Positions 1 to 8,086 of a stretch of DNA of 64,000 nucleotides are shown here, piece after piece. The position numbers and the translations under genes are program-made. The stretch lies in the NCBI RefSeq assembly GCF_020386615.1, contig NZ_CP077769.1:2728001-2792000 (forward strand). The letters are read 5' to 3'. The notes below the pieces were generated by a model that did not search any database, was not told the DNA's origin, and worked only from the letters and a program-made list of their open reading frames with translations. Every line of letters begins with the position of its first letter. Position 1 is the stretch's first letter. This DNA is from Chitinophaga pendula. GTDB lineage: Bacteria > Bacteroidota > Bacteroidia > Chitinophagales > Chitinophagaceae.

Positions 1-1122
1 CTTAATGTCCTCATCTACTGCATAGTTAGGGAGATAGCCACCATAAGCAGAAGATACAACAACGGGCTTGTTATAGTTCAGCAGCATCCAGCCGGTAAAC
101 AGGCTTTGCGCCGCTGCCTGCTGCTTGGCCGGCAGGAAATGAGGGTAGTCGCCATAAGCCGTATTACAGTACATAATATCGTCCTGATCGAAACCCGCCG
201 GCCAGATGCCGATACGCCGCTCGAAATTGTTCTTGACACCGATCACAATGGTAGATACATGCCACCAGTTGCCATACTTATCCGCATAGGTAGCCCCATG
301 CCCTGCCCCCCGGGCAAAACCACCGGGTTTATACGAAAAAGGATTATGTGCCTGGTAACTAAAGGGCCCCATAGGATGCCGGCTTACATACACCCCATCG
401 CCATATCCACTGAACTCCGTACCCGGAGCGCCATATTGCAGGTAGTACCAACCGTTGTGTTTGTTCATCCAGGCGCCTTCGATAAATGGCGGCAGGAAAG
501 TATTGTCATTATACTCCCCGAAACGCTCCCAGCCGTGTAGGCTATCCCGTAGCCGGATCAACTCCTGCCGTTCCCCCTTGGGTTGCAACGTACCACGGTC
601 TACTTCCACGCCATACAAAGGATACGTATTGCTGGAACCATGATAGAGATATACGCGGCCATCATCATCCGCGAAAAAGGCAGGGTCCCAGGCGCCGGCA
701 CTAAAAGAATCCACCGCTTCCTGCCAGCGGTCCTGCATAGGCGTCTTACTCATCCACAACGGGAAATCCTTCGTATAGGTAGAGCCTATCACCAGCAACG
801 TATCACCCAATACCAGCGTCGCAGGGGCACATAACTCGTCATACACCTTATGCCAGGGCTTCAGGAACTTACGTGGCACAAACTGCCAGTGCAGCATGTC
901 ACTGCTCCACCAGTAGCCCCACTGATTGGTAGAAAAAAGATAATAGCGCCCCTGGAAAAGGGTGATCACAGGGTCAGCAGTAGCCCGGTGTTTCCCCTGC
1001 TCGGAAAAATTAGGGATCGGGCAAAAACCATAATCTATGTTGATCGGGTTACAATACGTCTGCTGTTGCGCCTGCACACGGCAGATAAGGACTAACAGAC
1101 CCAATATCATCCATCCTCTCAT
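1..1122 (-). CDS. Secreted GH43-like glycoside hydrolase (3' end beyond window)
   Basis: The frame is open from an ATG at 1122 to the left edge, giving 374 codons and no stop, so the C-terminus is missing. The N-terminus reads as a signal peptide: hydrophobic MILGLLVLIC near residues 5-14, then QAQQQ as the likely cleavage region. Next comes a five-bladed-propeller-type sequence with the three acidic positions expected of family 43. These are an Asp in TADPVI (about residue 55), an Asp in AWDPAFF (about 150) and a Glu in FIEGAW (about 222). Enzymes of this family act on arabinan, xylan or related plant or microbial glycans in the periplasm or outside the cell; the substrate cannot be read from sequence. 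It lies 72 bases downstream of the MscS-like gene on the same strand. Nothing links it to polyketide synthesis, so it is probably flank. Confidence 0.8.
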   Translation of the reverse strand, partial: MRGWMILGLLVLICRVQAQQQTYCNPINIDYGFCPIPNFSEQGKHRATADPVITLFQGRYYLFSTNQWGYWWSSDMLHWQFVPRKFLKPWHKVYDELCAPATLVLGDTLLVIGSTYTKDFPLWMSKTPMQDRWQEAVDSFSAGAWDPAFFADDDGRVYLYHGSSNTYPLYGVEVDRGTLQPKGERQELIRLRDSLHGWERFGEYNDNTFLPPFIEGAWMNKHNGWYYLQYGAPGTEFSGYGDGVYVSRHPMGPFSYQAHNPFSYKPGGFARGAGHGATYADKYGNWWHVSTIVIGVKNNFERRIGIWPAGFDQDDIMYCNTAYGDYPHFLPAKQQAAAQSLFTGWMLLNYNKPVVVSSAYGGYLPNYAVDEDIK

Positions 1123-1194
1123 GACAATCGGTTTGATGAAAGGGCTAAATTTATAGATAAGGGCCAAGAAATGCCAGTTTTATAGCAGATTATT

Positions 1195-2082
1195 TTATGC
1201 ATCCTTCACAGACAAACGCATAATTTCCGTATTTAATGCCCGACGGACACGGCGTTCCACCTCCCGGTCCAGCCTCGGCATCTGCACCTGTATCTTAAAC
1301 CGTACCATGTCCTTTTTGATCTCCAGCGTCTTCAGCGAAAAACTACTCTCCTTGACACTGTCTTTAAAAGGTGACAGTACCGCCTTCAACCGCTGTTCCA
1401 GCATATCCGGCAAATACTGGTACTTCAGGTCCAGCTCAAATTCCAGGGAGAGCTTACGGATATTCTGCTTCGACTGGTTAATGATCAGGGAAGTAAATAT
1501 GATAGCGTTAGGGACCAGTACGATGTCATCATCGTCATTCTGTATCACCACATTCACCAGCGTAATATCCAGTATCTTACCGTGCAGATCTCCCACCTTG
1601 ATATGATCGCCCAGCGACAACTGATCGGAGAACATGATAATGAGCCCGTTGATCATATTAGTGATGTAATCCTTGAACAACAACGCAATGGCCGCCGCCA
1701 CGATCGTAATACTCGTCAGGAACTTTAAAGGATCGATGCCGAAAAATATCATCACCGCCAGGAAAAAACAAACCGTATTCAGCACCGAGGTAATACGATT
1801 GATACCCAGTACAAAGTTATCCTGCATATTTTCCTTCAGATGATGCCTGCGGATATACCAGGACAATACGATCAGCCACATCAGCGATATAACCAGGTTA
1901 GCCCCCAGGAAAAAGGTAAGTGCACCGGTCACCTTACTCAGCCAGGTAAATCGCAGATAAAAATCCGGCTGGTTCACATTAATGTACACCAGCGCGATAT
2001 ATGCGATCAGTTTAATTAAAAAAATGATGCGCTCTTTCCGGTCCTTCCGGCGTTTCTTACTTGTCGTTAGGTCATTCACCAT
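1195..2082 (-). CDS. MscS-family mechanosensitive ion channel
   Basis: This 295-residue inner-membrane protein has about four hydrophobic segments near residues 20-38, 49-75, 97-118 and 122-145. They are followed by the MscS beta domain: SLGDHIKVGDLHGKI, then a stretch ending in DIVLVPNAI. The GD-I-x-V-G and V-P-N signatures are characteristic of small-conductance mechanosensitive channels, which open under membrane tension to release solutes on hypo-osmotic shock. The length is normal for the family. The N-terminus is strongly basic (KKRRKDRKER) before the first helix, consistent with a cytoplasmic N-terminus. The upstream intergenic region (2083-2318) is shared with the divergent yggS-like gene. 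It is a housekeeping gene and not part of the polyketide pathway. Confidence 0.9.
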   Translation of the reverse strand: MVNDLTTSKKRRKDRKERIIFLIKLIAYIALVYINVNQPDFYLRFTWLSKVTGALTFFLGANLVISLMWLIVLSWYIRRHHLKENMQDNFVLGINRITSVLNTVCFFLAVMIFFGIDPLKFLTSITIVAAAIALLFKDYITNMINGLIIMFSDQLSLGDHIKVGDLHGKILDITLVNVVIQNDDDDIVLVPNAIIFTSLIINQSKQNIRKLSLEFELDLKYQYLPDMLEQRLKAVLSPFKDSVKESSFSLKTLEIKKDMVRFKIQVQMPRLDREVERRVRRALNTEIMRLSVKDA

Positions 2083-2318
2083 GAAAACTTTGTACCCTTT
2101 ATTTGCCGTTCATATTACCGCTTAAAAATAAGCTATTCCTGTAAAACCCCGCCAATCAGCAAATTCGGTGCCATGAAAGCACGTAGCAATATTTTTACCA
2201 GATCCGCGATCCTGGCTGGCCTATCTGCCTTTGCTGAAACTGGACCAGGAACATCCGCACAACAGCACCGACATTTGCTGCCTGGCAGCCGGCAAGATCG
2301 CCTGCCCTAAACACGATA

Positions 2319-3053
2319 ATGATGAAAGAAAGGATCATAGCAAATATCAGGCATACCCGTCAGCGGATCACCCACGCCTGCCAGGAGGGCGGCAGAGACC
2401 CTCAAACAGTGAGGTTGCTGCTAGCCACTAAAACAGTGCCTGCTGCCACCATCAGGATAGCCATAGAAGCGGGAGAAAGATTGACCGGGGAGAATAAAGT
2501 GCAGGAGCTGAGAGATAAAGACGAAGCGCTGGCAGGCCTCCCTATAGAAAGGCATTTTATCGGTCACCTGCAAACCAACAAGATCAAAGAGGTACTCCGC
2601 TATGTCACCTGCATCCAGTCGCTGGACCGCCTGCAGGTGGCACAGGAACTCGACAAACGACTGCAGGCCGAAGGCCGTAGCCTGGACGTCTTTATCCAGG
2701 TCAATACCTCCGGCGAAACAAGCAAATTCGGCATAGATCCGGCCGAAGCCGTCGCTTTCCTGAAAATGGTGTCAGCATATGATACCCTCCGGATCCGTGG
2801 CCTGATGACCATCGGTTTGTTAGATGCAGAAAAGGAAAAGATGCGCCCCTCCCTGACCCTGCTGCGGACCACAAGGGACCACCTGTTGCAGGAAGGATTG
2901 GCGGGCATTCACACACTCCAATTGTCGATGGGCATGTCGCAGGACCTGGAAATGGCGATCGCCGAAGGTGCTGATATAGTACGGGTAGGAACCGCCGTTT
3001 TCGGTAATCGTATACCCGGCAAAGAGGTGTGGAATGAAGAAGGTGTTGAGTAG
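2319..3053 (+). CDS. yggS: YggS/YBL036C-family pyridoxal-phosphate homeostasis protein
   Basis: This 244-residue protein matches the single-domain PLP-binding alanine-racemase-fold proteins (YggS, PROSC). The cofactor lysine is in LLLATKTVPA (about residue 36). Other family landmarks are GENKVQE, the HFIGHLQTNK motif, FIQVNTSGETSKFG, LMTIG, the phosphate-binding LSMGMSQD and the closing VRVGTAVFG. Members carry PLP and keep its free level in balance; they are not racemases. Two ATGs stand in tandem at 2319 and 2322, and no strong ribosome-binding site helps choose. The gene converges on the small gene at 3231-3521, with an inverted repeat between them. It is housekeeping flank. Confidence 0.93.
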   Translation: MMKERIIANIRHTRQRITHACQEGGRDPQTVRLLLATKTVPAATIRIAIEAGERLTGENKVQELRDKDEALAGLPIERHFIGHLQTNKIKEVLRYVTCIQSLDRLQVAQELDKRLQAEGRSLDVFIQVNTSGETSKFGIDPAEAVAFLKMVSAYDTLRIRGLMTIGLLDAEKEKMRPSLTLLRTTRDHLLQEGLAGIHTLQLSMGMSQDLEMAIAEGADIVRVGTAVFGNRIPGKEVWNEEGVE

Positions 3054-3180
3054 GCAGGATGCTTTACAGTACAGGCATAGATGGTCTTCCTACATGAGAC
3101 CGGTATATAGGCATATAGGAGAAAATAAGTGGAAAACAGTAGAAAATAAGACGCTCTCAGCGGCAGAAATCCCCCGCCCT

Positions 3181-3215
3181 TGTCATTCCGGACAGCGTTG
3201 CTGCTCGGAATGACA
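3181..3215. repeat. 35-base near-perfect palindrome between convergent genes
   Basis: TGTCATTCCG at 3181-3190 is exactly complementary to CGGAATGACA at 3206-3215. Inside it CAGC pairs with GCTG around a three-base GTT loop, interrupted by one mismatch and one G-T pair. It lies between the 3' ends of the yggS-like gene (+) and the small unknown gene (-). It could be a dispersed REP-like element or a bidirectional terminator. No T-run follows it, which favours a repeat element. Confidence 0.6.
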
Positions 3216-3230
3216 TCATACACCGCCCAC

Positions 3231-3521
3231 CTAATAAAAACTAAAGGTGTGCCAGGCAAAATTCTCCTTTATACCCGTATCATCTTCATCAATCTCCTCT
3301 CCGTTGCATTGTATCTCCATCACTTCGTCACTACTGGTCGGCAATATGGATACCACCTCTACAATTTTGATAATAATAGGGTGTGAGATATCCCCGATCA
3401 GGAAACGATAATTATCACCGGGAAGCGGTTCTGTGCTGGTGGCTACACTCAGCAGCCGGTTCACAGTAAGTCCCATCTCATTCAGGACATCACAATCGAT
3501 TTTCAGGACATACTTTCTCAT
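3231..3521 (-). CDS. Small conserved-looking acidic protein of unknown function
   Basis: This 96-residue protein starts MRKYVLKIDCD and has no signal peptide or transmembrane segment. It is acidic toward the C-terminus (GEEIDEDDTG) and ends in aromatic residues (WHTFSFY). I do not recognise a family. Alternating hydrophobic strands such as NYRFLIGDI and HPIIIKIVEVVSIL suggest a small beta-rich fold. The gene diverges from the phosphopantetheinyl transferase gene across a 92-base gap and converges on the yggS-like gene. Coding status rests on length, start position and even base use; a purely chance frame is possible. Confidence 0.6.
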   Translation of the reverse strand: MRKYVLKIDCDVLNEMGLTVNRLLSVATSTEPLPGDNYRFLIGDISHPIIIKIVEVVSILPTSSDEVMEIQCNGEEIDEDDTGIKENFAWHTFSFY

Positions 3522-3556
3522 ATGATATAGATTTGGTGTGCTCGAAATAAAGACCC

Positions 3557-3588
3557 CTTGTCATTATGCGCAGAAGGAACTAATATTG
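3557..3588 (+). promoter_or_regulatory. Candidate Bacteroidota-type promoter for the PPTase gene
   Basis: CTTG at 3557-3560 is followed after 20 bases by TAATATTG at 3581-3588. This resembles the Bacteroidota sigma consensus (TTTG near -33, TAnnTTTG near -7) with one mismatch in each box. It would start transcription about 20 bases before the ATG at 3614. Such short motifs occur by chance, so this is tentative. Confidence 0.3.
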
Positions 3589-3613
3589 TGCTCGCCCAAG
3601 AAGAAAGAACCAC

Positions 3614-4354
3614 ATGATGTATCCATCGATCCACCAGACTCTCCAGCTATACCGCCAAAAAGGAACATTTAACGCCTGCCTGCACATAGAACATCTGTCG
3701 CTGGAAAAGCTGCAGAACCTACAGGCCCAATGCCTGCATCCGAATGAACTCACCTACTTCAATACTTTGCCTGCCGCCAGACGGCAACATAGCTACCTGT
3801 TGGGCAGATATGCCGGCAAATCTGCTATTGCAGGCTACCTGCAGGAAACAGACCTTCGCCGTATTGAAATAAAACCCGGCGTCTTCGAACAGCCGATCGT
3901 CCTCCATCCCCGGTCCAACAATGTCCAACTGACCATCTCTCACAGCGGCAGCTGGGGAATGGCACTCGCTTTCCCCGAAGCACATCCCATGGGCATCGAC
4001 GTAGAAGACCTCAACGCCGATGCGGCGCTCAATACCATCGTACCTCTCAGCGGACAGGAACAAAAAGCCATCGCGGCACTGCCCTACCCTCCCAATGAAA
4101 GGATGATACTGGTATGGACCATTAAAGAGGCGCTATCGAAAGTATTCCGGACGGGCCTTACCGCAGATCTGTCCATCTATGAACTGGATCTGGTGCAACA
4201 GGATAGCCAGGGTATCATCACCACTACGTACAAACACTTTATGCAATACAGGGCCATGTCATGGATAGCGCAAGGGCATGCCTGGTCATTGGTCCTGCCC
4301 CGGAAAACCACCTGCGATATCTCCGGTGTGGTCAGGCAGCTGACAGCAAAATAA
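3614..4354 (+). CDS. Sfp-type 4'-phosphopantetheinyl transferase
   Basis: This 246-residue enzyme of the Sfp/Gsp group moves phosphopantetheine from CoA onto the active serine of carrier proteins. Diagnostic motifs are ISHS at residues 108-111, MGIDVED at 126-132 (the Asp and Glu bind magnesium) and WTIKEALSK at 168-176 (catalytic Glu and Lys). Length is normal for the Sfp type. The gene faces the PKS operon and converges on the first carbamoyltransferase gene across 80 bases. The neighbourhood suggests it activates the ACPs of the adjacent synthase, where every ACP visible here has an intact DS core. It has its own transcript, possibly from the candidate promoter at 3557-3588. ATG at 3614 is taken as the start; the second codon is also ATG. 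Confidence 0.93.
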   Translation: MMYPSIHQTLQLYRQKGTFNACLHIEHLSLEKLQNLQAQCLHPNELTYFNTLPAARRQHSYLLGRYAGKSAIAGYLQETDLRRIEIKPGVFEQPIVLHPRSNNVQLTISHSGSWGMALAFPEAHPMGIDVEDLNADAALNTIVPLSGQEQKAIAALPYPPNERMILVWTIKEALSKVFRTGLTADLSIYELDLVQQDSQGIITTTYKHFMQYRAMSWIAQGHAWSLVLPRKTTCDISGVVRQLTAK

Positions 4355-4364
4355 ACAACCGGTA

Positions 4365-4408
4365 ATGGATGGGTGAGCCCCGTTGTCCGGAGCAGTCACC
4401 TCATCCAT
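4365..4408. terminator. Candidate bidirectional terminator hairpin
   Basis: ATGGATG-GGTGA at 4365-4376 pairs with TCACC-T-CATCCAT at 4396-4408: a 12-bp stem with one bulged base and a 19-base loop. It sits between the convergent PPTase and carbamoyltransferase genes. For minus-strand transcripts a T-rich stretch (TTGTTTATTTTG, about 4348-4359) follows the stem, as expected for intrinsic termination of the long operon. For plus-strand transcripts the T-run is weak. Confidence 0.45.
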
Positions 4409-4434
4409 CACAACAATAACAGCCTGACAGTTGT

Positions 4435-6198
4435 TTAACTTCCAACGATCATCTGCCCCTTACCCAGCTCCAGCTCATAAGCGCTCAGGTCGATCAGCTC
4501 GTCTTCTATCACCAGCACATCAATGCCCGTAGTAAAAAAGGTAGCTAATGCGTCCTCAACAGTATGAATGATGGGTTTGCCCATCACATTAAAGCTGGTG
4601 TTTAGGATAATAGGCACTCCCGTCAATTCATGGAAAGCACTGATCAGGCGATGATATTTTTCATTGAACTCTTTTCTCACCGTCTGTAAACGGCCCGTTC
4701 CATCTACGTGTACTACGCCGGGTACCTTGTGCATACATTCCGGCCTGAACTTCAGGGCCCGCTCCATGTACAACGTCTCCTGGTAATTCTCAAAATATTC
4801 CGGACCATATTCATGCAGAATAGAAGGTGCGAAAGGACGGAACTCCTCGCGGAACTTCACCTTGCTGTTAATAAGGTCCTTTACCTGGGGATTGCGGGGA
4901 TCTGCAATGATAGAGCGATTGCCTAACGCACGGGGACCGAATTCGGCCTTTCCCTGCATCCAGCCTACGATCTTTCCCTGTGCCAGCAACTCTGCCGTAC
5001 GGCGACATACATCCTTTCCGGAAGTAGTGCGCTGCCCCAGTTTACCGAAGGCCTTCATCCGGGCCAGTCCGTCTTTGGACACACTGGTACCCAGATACGG
5101 GGAGCGGATATTTTTCACTTTCTGTGTATACGGATGATCTTCATAAAAGGCCAGTAAGGCAGCCCCGATCGCATTACCATCATCAGCCGGCGCACTGGGC
5201 ACATGCAGTTGACGGAATGGCGTAAGCTCTATCAGCCGGCCATTGGCGGCGGAATTCAGGCCACAACCACCTCCCAGCACCAGGTTGTCCGAAAGCCCCT
5301 TTTTGTGCAGGTTGTGCAGCAGCTGCGATAAAGTGTCGGTAAAAAATTGCTGGGCAGTAAAGGCCAGGTTGGCATACTGCAGGGAATCCGCCTTCGGGTC
5401 AGGTGCCGGCAGCACAGAATGACCAGTAAAGAATCCATTGTAAGCTTTCGTCCGCTCCAGGTGACAATCCTTTACCACCATCGTAGACGCCAGCAGATCA
5501 TACCAGTGTTGTTCAAACTTGCCATAAGGAGCCAGGCCCATCACCTTCCACTCCTCTCCCTGAAAAGAATCAAAACCACAGGCATCACAAACAGCCGAAT
5601 ACAGATAACCTAAACTGGCAGATGACTTCTGGCGGGGTGTCAGTTCTTTGAGACGCCCCTGATCAAAGTGATAAAAGGCTGTAGAACTGTCCTCTCCGAA
5701 ACCATCTACGATGGCGCAAAGCGCTTCATCAAAAGGGCTGCTATGACACGAATAAGCGGCATGCGCCAGGTGGTGGTTGTAGGTCTTCCGGAGAATGTCT
5801 GCCTGCTCATTTACCTCGATGTATTTCCGGGTAAAACCAAGTCCTGCCAGGTTATTAATAGCCTGCTGGCTACGCGCCATAAAATCCAGGTGATTAGCCG
5901 ATGGCCTGGTATTGAACCGTTTTGTCAGCCAGCGCAACACCGGGTAAGCTATACGGGCACTCTTTAACCCGGCCTTGGACCACGAGGTAGAGATCACCAG
6001 GTCTGCCTGCGCATCACAGTAATCCCTTATCAGTTTTGCACTCCTGTTAGCTTCATCCGGCATGCAGTTAATAGCGCGTTTGAGCTGAAGATACCTTTCA
6101 GTGCCTTCCGCAAAGACAAGTTCACCCTCTCCGCTAATGATCGCTACAGCAGGATCGTGGAATGTAGAGGCAATACCAATGTAGTTTCTTTTTTTCAT
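4435..6198 (-). CDS. O-carbamoyltransferase, NodU/CmcH family (copy 1, last gene of operon)
   Basis: This enzyme (587 residues from ATG 6198) transfers a carbamoyl group from carbamoyl phosphate, through carbamoyl-AMP, to a hydroxyl of a natural product. The N-terminal Kae1-like part has HDPAVAI near residues 14-20 and the metal/ATP-binding NHHLAHA at 141-147. It also has the DGFGEDSS, EEWKVMGLAPYGK and LGGGCGLNS segments. The C-terminal part has EFGPRALGNRS, the ADPRNP segment and LNTSFNVMGKPI. All match the family and full length is retained. An upstream TTG could extend the frame to 6255, but MKKRNYIG is the start shared by all three paralogues. It stands 53 bases after copy 2 and is closest to it in the N-terminal 60 residues. 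Its likely substrate is a hydroxyl of the polyketide, after or during release; the position is unknown. Confidence 0.92.
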   Translation of the reverse strand: MKKRNYIGIASTFHDPAVAIISGEGELVFAEGTERYLQLKRAINCMPDEANRSAKLIRDYCDAQADLVISTSWSKAGLKSARIAYPVLRWLTKRFNTRPSANHLDFMARSQQAINNLAGLGFTRKYIEVNEQADILRKTYNHHLAHAAYSCHSSPFDEALCAIVDGFGEDSSTAFYHFDQGRLKELTPRQKSSASLGYLYSAVCDACGFDSFQGEEWKVMGLAPYGKFEQHWYDLLASTMVVKDCHLERTKAYNGFFTGHSVLPAPDPKADSLQYANLAFTAQQFFTDTLSQLLHNLHKKGLSDNLVLGGGCGLNSAANGRLIELTPFRQLHVPSAPADDGNAIGAALLAFYEDHPYTQKVKNIRSPYLGTSVSKDGLARMKAFGKLGQRTTSGKDVCRRTAELLAQGKIVGWMQGKAEFGPRALGNRSIIADPRNPQVKDLINSKVKFREEFRPFAPSILHEYGPEYFENYQETLYMERALKFRPECMHKVPGVVHVDGTGRLQTVRKEFNEKYHRLISAFHELTGVPIILNTSFNVMGKPIIHTVEDALATFFTTGIDVLVIEDELIDLSAYELELGKGQMIVGS

Positions 6199-6251
6199 GG
6201 GTTTCATTTGGAGTTTAGACGATGGGAGAATGCACTCCGGCCAGACGACGA

Positions 6252-8030
6252 TCAATGAATGACAGCCTGCTTCGCTGACTCCAGCGCTACTGCACCGGCA
6301 GTAAGCGAATAAGTACTCAGATCTATCAACTCATCATCGATAACAAGGGCATCCAATCCGGTAGTGAAAAAAGTCGCTATTGCGTCTTCTACTGTATGTA
6401 TGATGGGTTTCCCCATTACATTAAAGCTGGTGTTCAGGATAATAGGCACACCGGTCAGCTTATAAAATTCGGTGATCAGCCGGTGATAACGTTCGTTGAA
6501 TTCTTTCTTCACCGTCTGCAAACGGCCGGTGCCATCTTCATGCACGACTGCAGGTACCTTATGCATCACGTCCCGTTTAAACATCAGCGCCCGTTCCATG
6601 TAAATAGTCTCCTGGTAATGCTCGAAATACTCATGTCCGTATTCATGTAATATGGAGGGGGCAAAAGGCCGGAACTCTTCCCGGAATTTCACTTTCCCGT
6701 TGATCATATCCTTCATTTTGGGATTACGGGGGTCCGCAATGATAGAGCGGTTGCCCAATGCCCGCGGGCCAAATTCAGCTTTTCCCTGCATCCATCCGAT
6801 GATCTTACCCTGTGCCAGCAACTCTGCCGTAGCCTTGAAGATATCCTTGCCGCCGGCAGTAGAAGCCCCTAGCTTACCGAACGAGCGTACACGGCTCAAC
6901 GTATCTTTGGAGATACCAGTACCCAGGTAGGGAGAGCGGACATTCTTCACCTGCTGACTATGCGGATGATCTTCGTAAAATGCCAGCAACGCAGCGCCTA
7001 CTGCATTACCATCGTCGGCTGGTGCACAGGGTACATGCAGGCCGGTAAAAGGTGTCATTTGCACGATCTTACCGTTGGCAGCGGAATTCAGGCCACAACC
7101 ACCTCCCAGCACCAGGTTGTCTGAAATACCCCGCTTATGGAGGTTATGTAAGAGCTGAGACAGCGTGTCGGTAAAAAACACCTGACCGGTATAAGCCAGG
7201 TCCGCATAGTCAAGTGAATGGGCATCCGGTGCCGGCTTGGATAATGCCGGCTTGTCTGTAAAGAAACTTTTATACACCCCTGTACGCGCTATCGTACAGT
7301 CCTTCAGTTTGATCGTAGATGCCAGTACATCATAGATCTTCTGGTCAAATTTACCATAGGGCGCCATGCCCATCACTTTCCACTCTTCTCCCTGGAAAGA
7401 ATCAAAACCACAGGCTTCGCAGATCACGGCATAGAGAATGCCGAGGCTACCGGTAGAACGTTTGATGCCTTTGATCGGTGTGATCTTTCCGCCTTTGTAA
7501 GTATAAAATCCGGTAGAACCATCCTCTCCGAAACCATCTATCACGGCACAGACAGCTTCATCAAAAGGGCTGCTGTGACAAGCAAATGCAGCATGTGCCA
7601 GGTGATGGTTGAAGTTCTTACGGACGATCCTCACGTCATTGTTCCGGCTAATGAACTTACCAGCAAATCCCAGTCCTGCCAGCCGGTTGACAGCAAACTG
7701 ACCTTCCAGCGTAAATTCAATGGTGTGCTGGGCATCCCTTGAATAGGCCTTTTTGGCGCCCCACTTCAACAAGGGATATAACCATTTGCTGGATCGGATG
7801 TACTGATCGGACCAGGAAGTACCGATGACTACGTCGGCATCCTTATCACAATACTGTTTAATGAGCTTTTCACAACGGTTCTTTTCATCCGGCATACAAT
7901 TGATGGCCCGTTTAAGCTGCAGATACCTTTCGGTACCCTCCGCAAAAACCAACTCTCCGTCCGGATTGATGATAGCAATAGCCGGATCATGAAAGGTTGT
8001 GGCTATGCCAATGTAGTTTCTCTTTTTCAT
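6252..8030 (-). CDS. O-carbamoyltransferase, NodU/CmcH family (copy 2)
   Basis: A 592-residue paralogue of its two neighbours, with all family motifs intact: FHDPAIAI, NHHLAHAAFACHSSPF, DGFGEDGS, EEWKVMGMAPYGK, LGGGCGLNSAANGK, EFGPRALGNRSI and LNTSFNVMGKPI. The catalytic Kae1-like and C-terminal ADP/carbamoyl-binding parts are both present, so it should be active. Divergence from copies 1 and 3 is concentrated between residues about 70 and 135, just before the His motif, and in the last 20 residues. Acceptor specificity in this family is usually sought in such variable regions. It starts MKKRNYIG at 8030, with a 56-base gap after copy 3. Three full-length copies side by side suggest three carbamoylation sites or strong dosage need (inference). 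Confidence 0.92.
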   Translation of the reverse strand: MKKRNYIGIATTFHDPAIAIINPDGELVFAEGTERYLQLKRAINCMPDEKNRCEKLIKQYCDKDADVVIGTSWSDQYIRSSKWLYPLLKWGAKKAYSRDAQHTIEFTLEGQFAVNRLAGLGFAGKFISRNNDVRIVRKNFNHHLAHAAFACHSSPFDEAVCAVIDGFGEDGSTGFYTYKGGKITPIKGIKRSTGSLGILYAVICEACGFDSFQGEEWKVMGMAPYGKFDQKIYDVLASTIKLKDCTIARTGVYKSFFTDKPALSKPAPDAHSLDYADLAYTGQVFFTDTLSQLLHNLHKRGISDNLVLGGGCGLNSAANGKIVQMTPFTGLHVPCAPADDGNAVGAALLAFYEDHPHSQQVKNVRSPYLGTGISKDTLSRVRSFGKLGASTAGGKDIFKATAELLAQGKIIGWMQGKAEFGPRALGNRSIIADPRNPKMKDMINGKVKFREEFRPFAPSILHEYGHEYFEHYQETIYMERALMFKRDVMHKVPAVVHEDGTGRLQTVKKEFNERYHRLITEFYKLTGVPIILNTSFNVMGKPIIHTVEDAIATFFTTGLDALVIDDELIDLSTYSLTAGAVALESAKQAVIH

Positions 8031-8086
8031 GTAGTAACAGTTTAACGCAGCGTGGAGGTGCTGCTGGAGTGAGCGGTTATAGACAG

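Noticed and set aside
1..1122. GH43-like enzyme as part of the cluster (for example removal of a sugar mask)
   Set aside because: No glycosyltransferase is present, and two housekeeping genes separate it from the operon on a different transcription unit.
2173..2310. Short plus-strand frame of 45 residues with a signal-peptide-like start upstream of the yggS-like gene
   Set aside because: Hydrophobic start is suggestive, but the rest is low-complexity in character, ends without a recognisable domain and has no ribosome-binding site. It may be a remnant or chance.
6199..6255. N-terminal extension of carbamoyltransferase copy 1 from a TTG
   Set aside because: The two paralogues start at MKKRNYIG, and the added 19 residues match nothing; it would also overlap the stop of copy 2.
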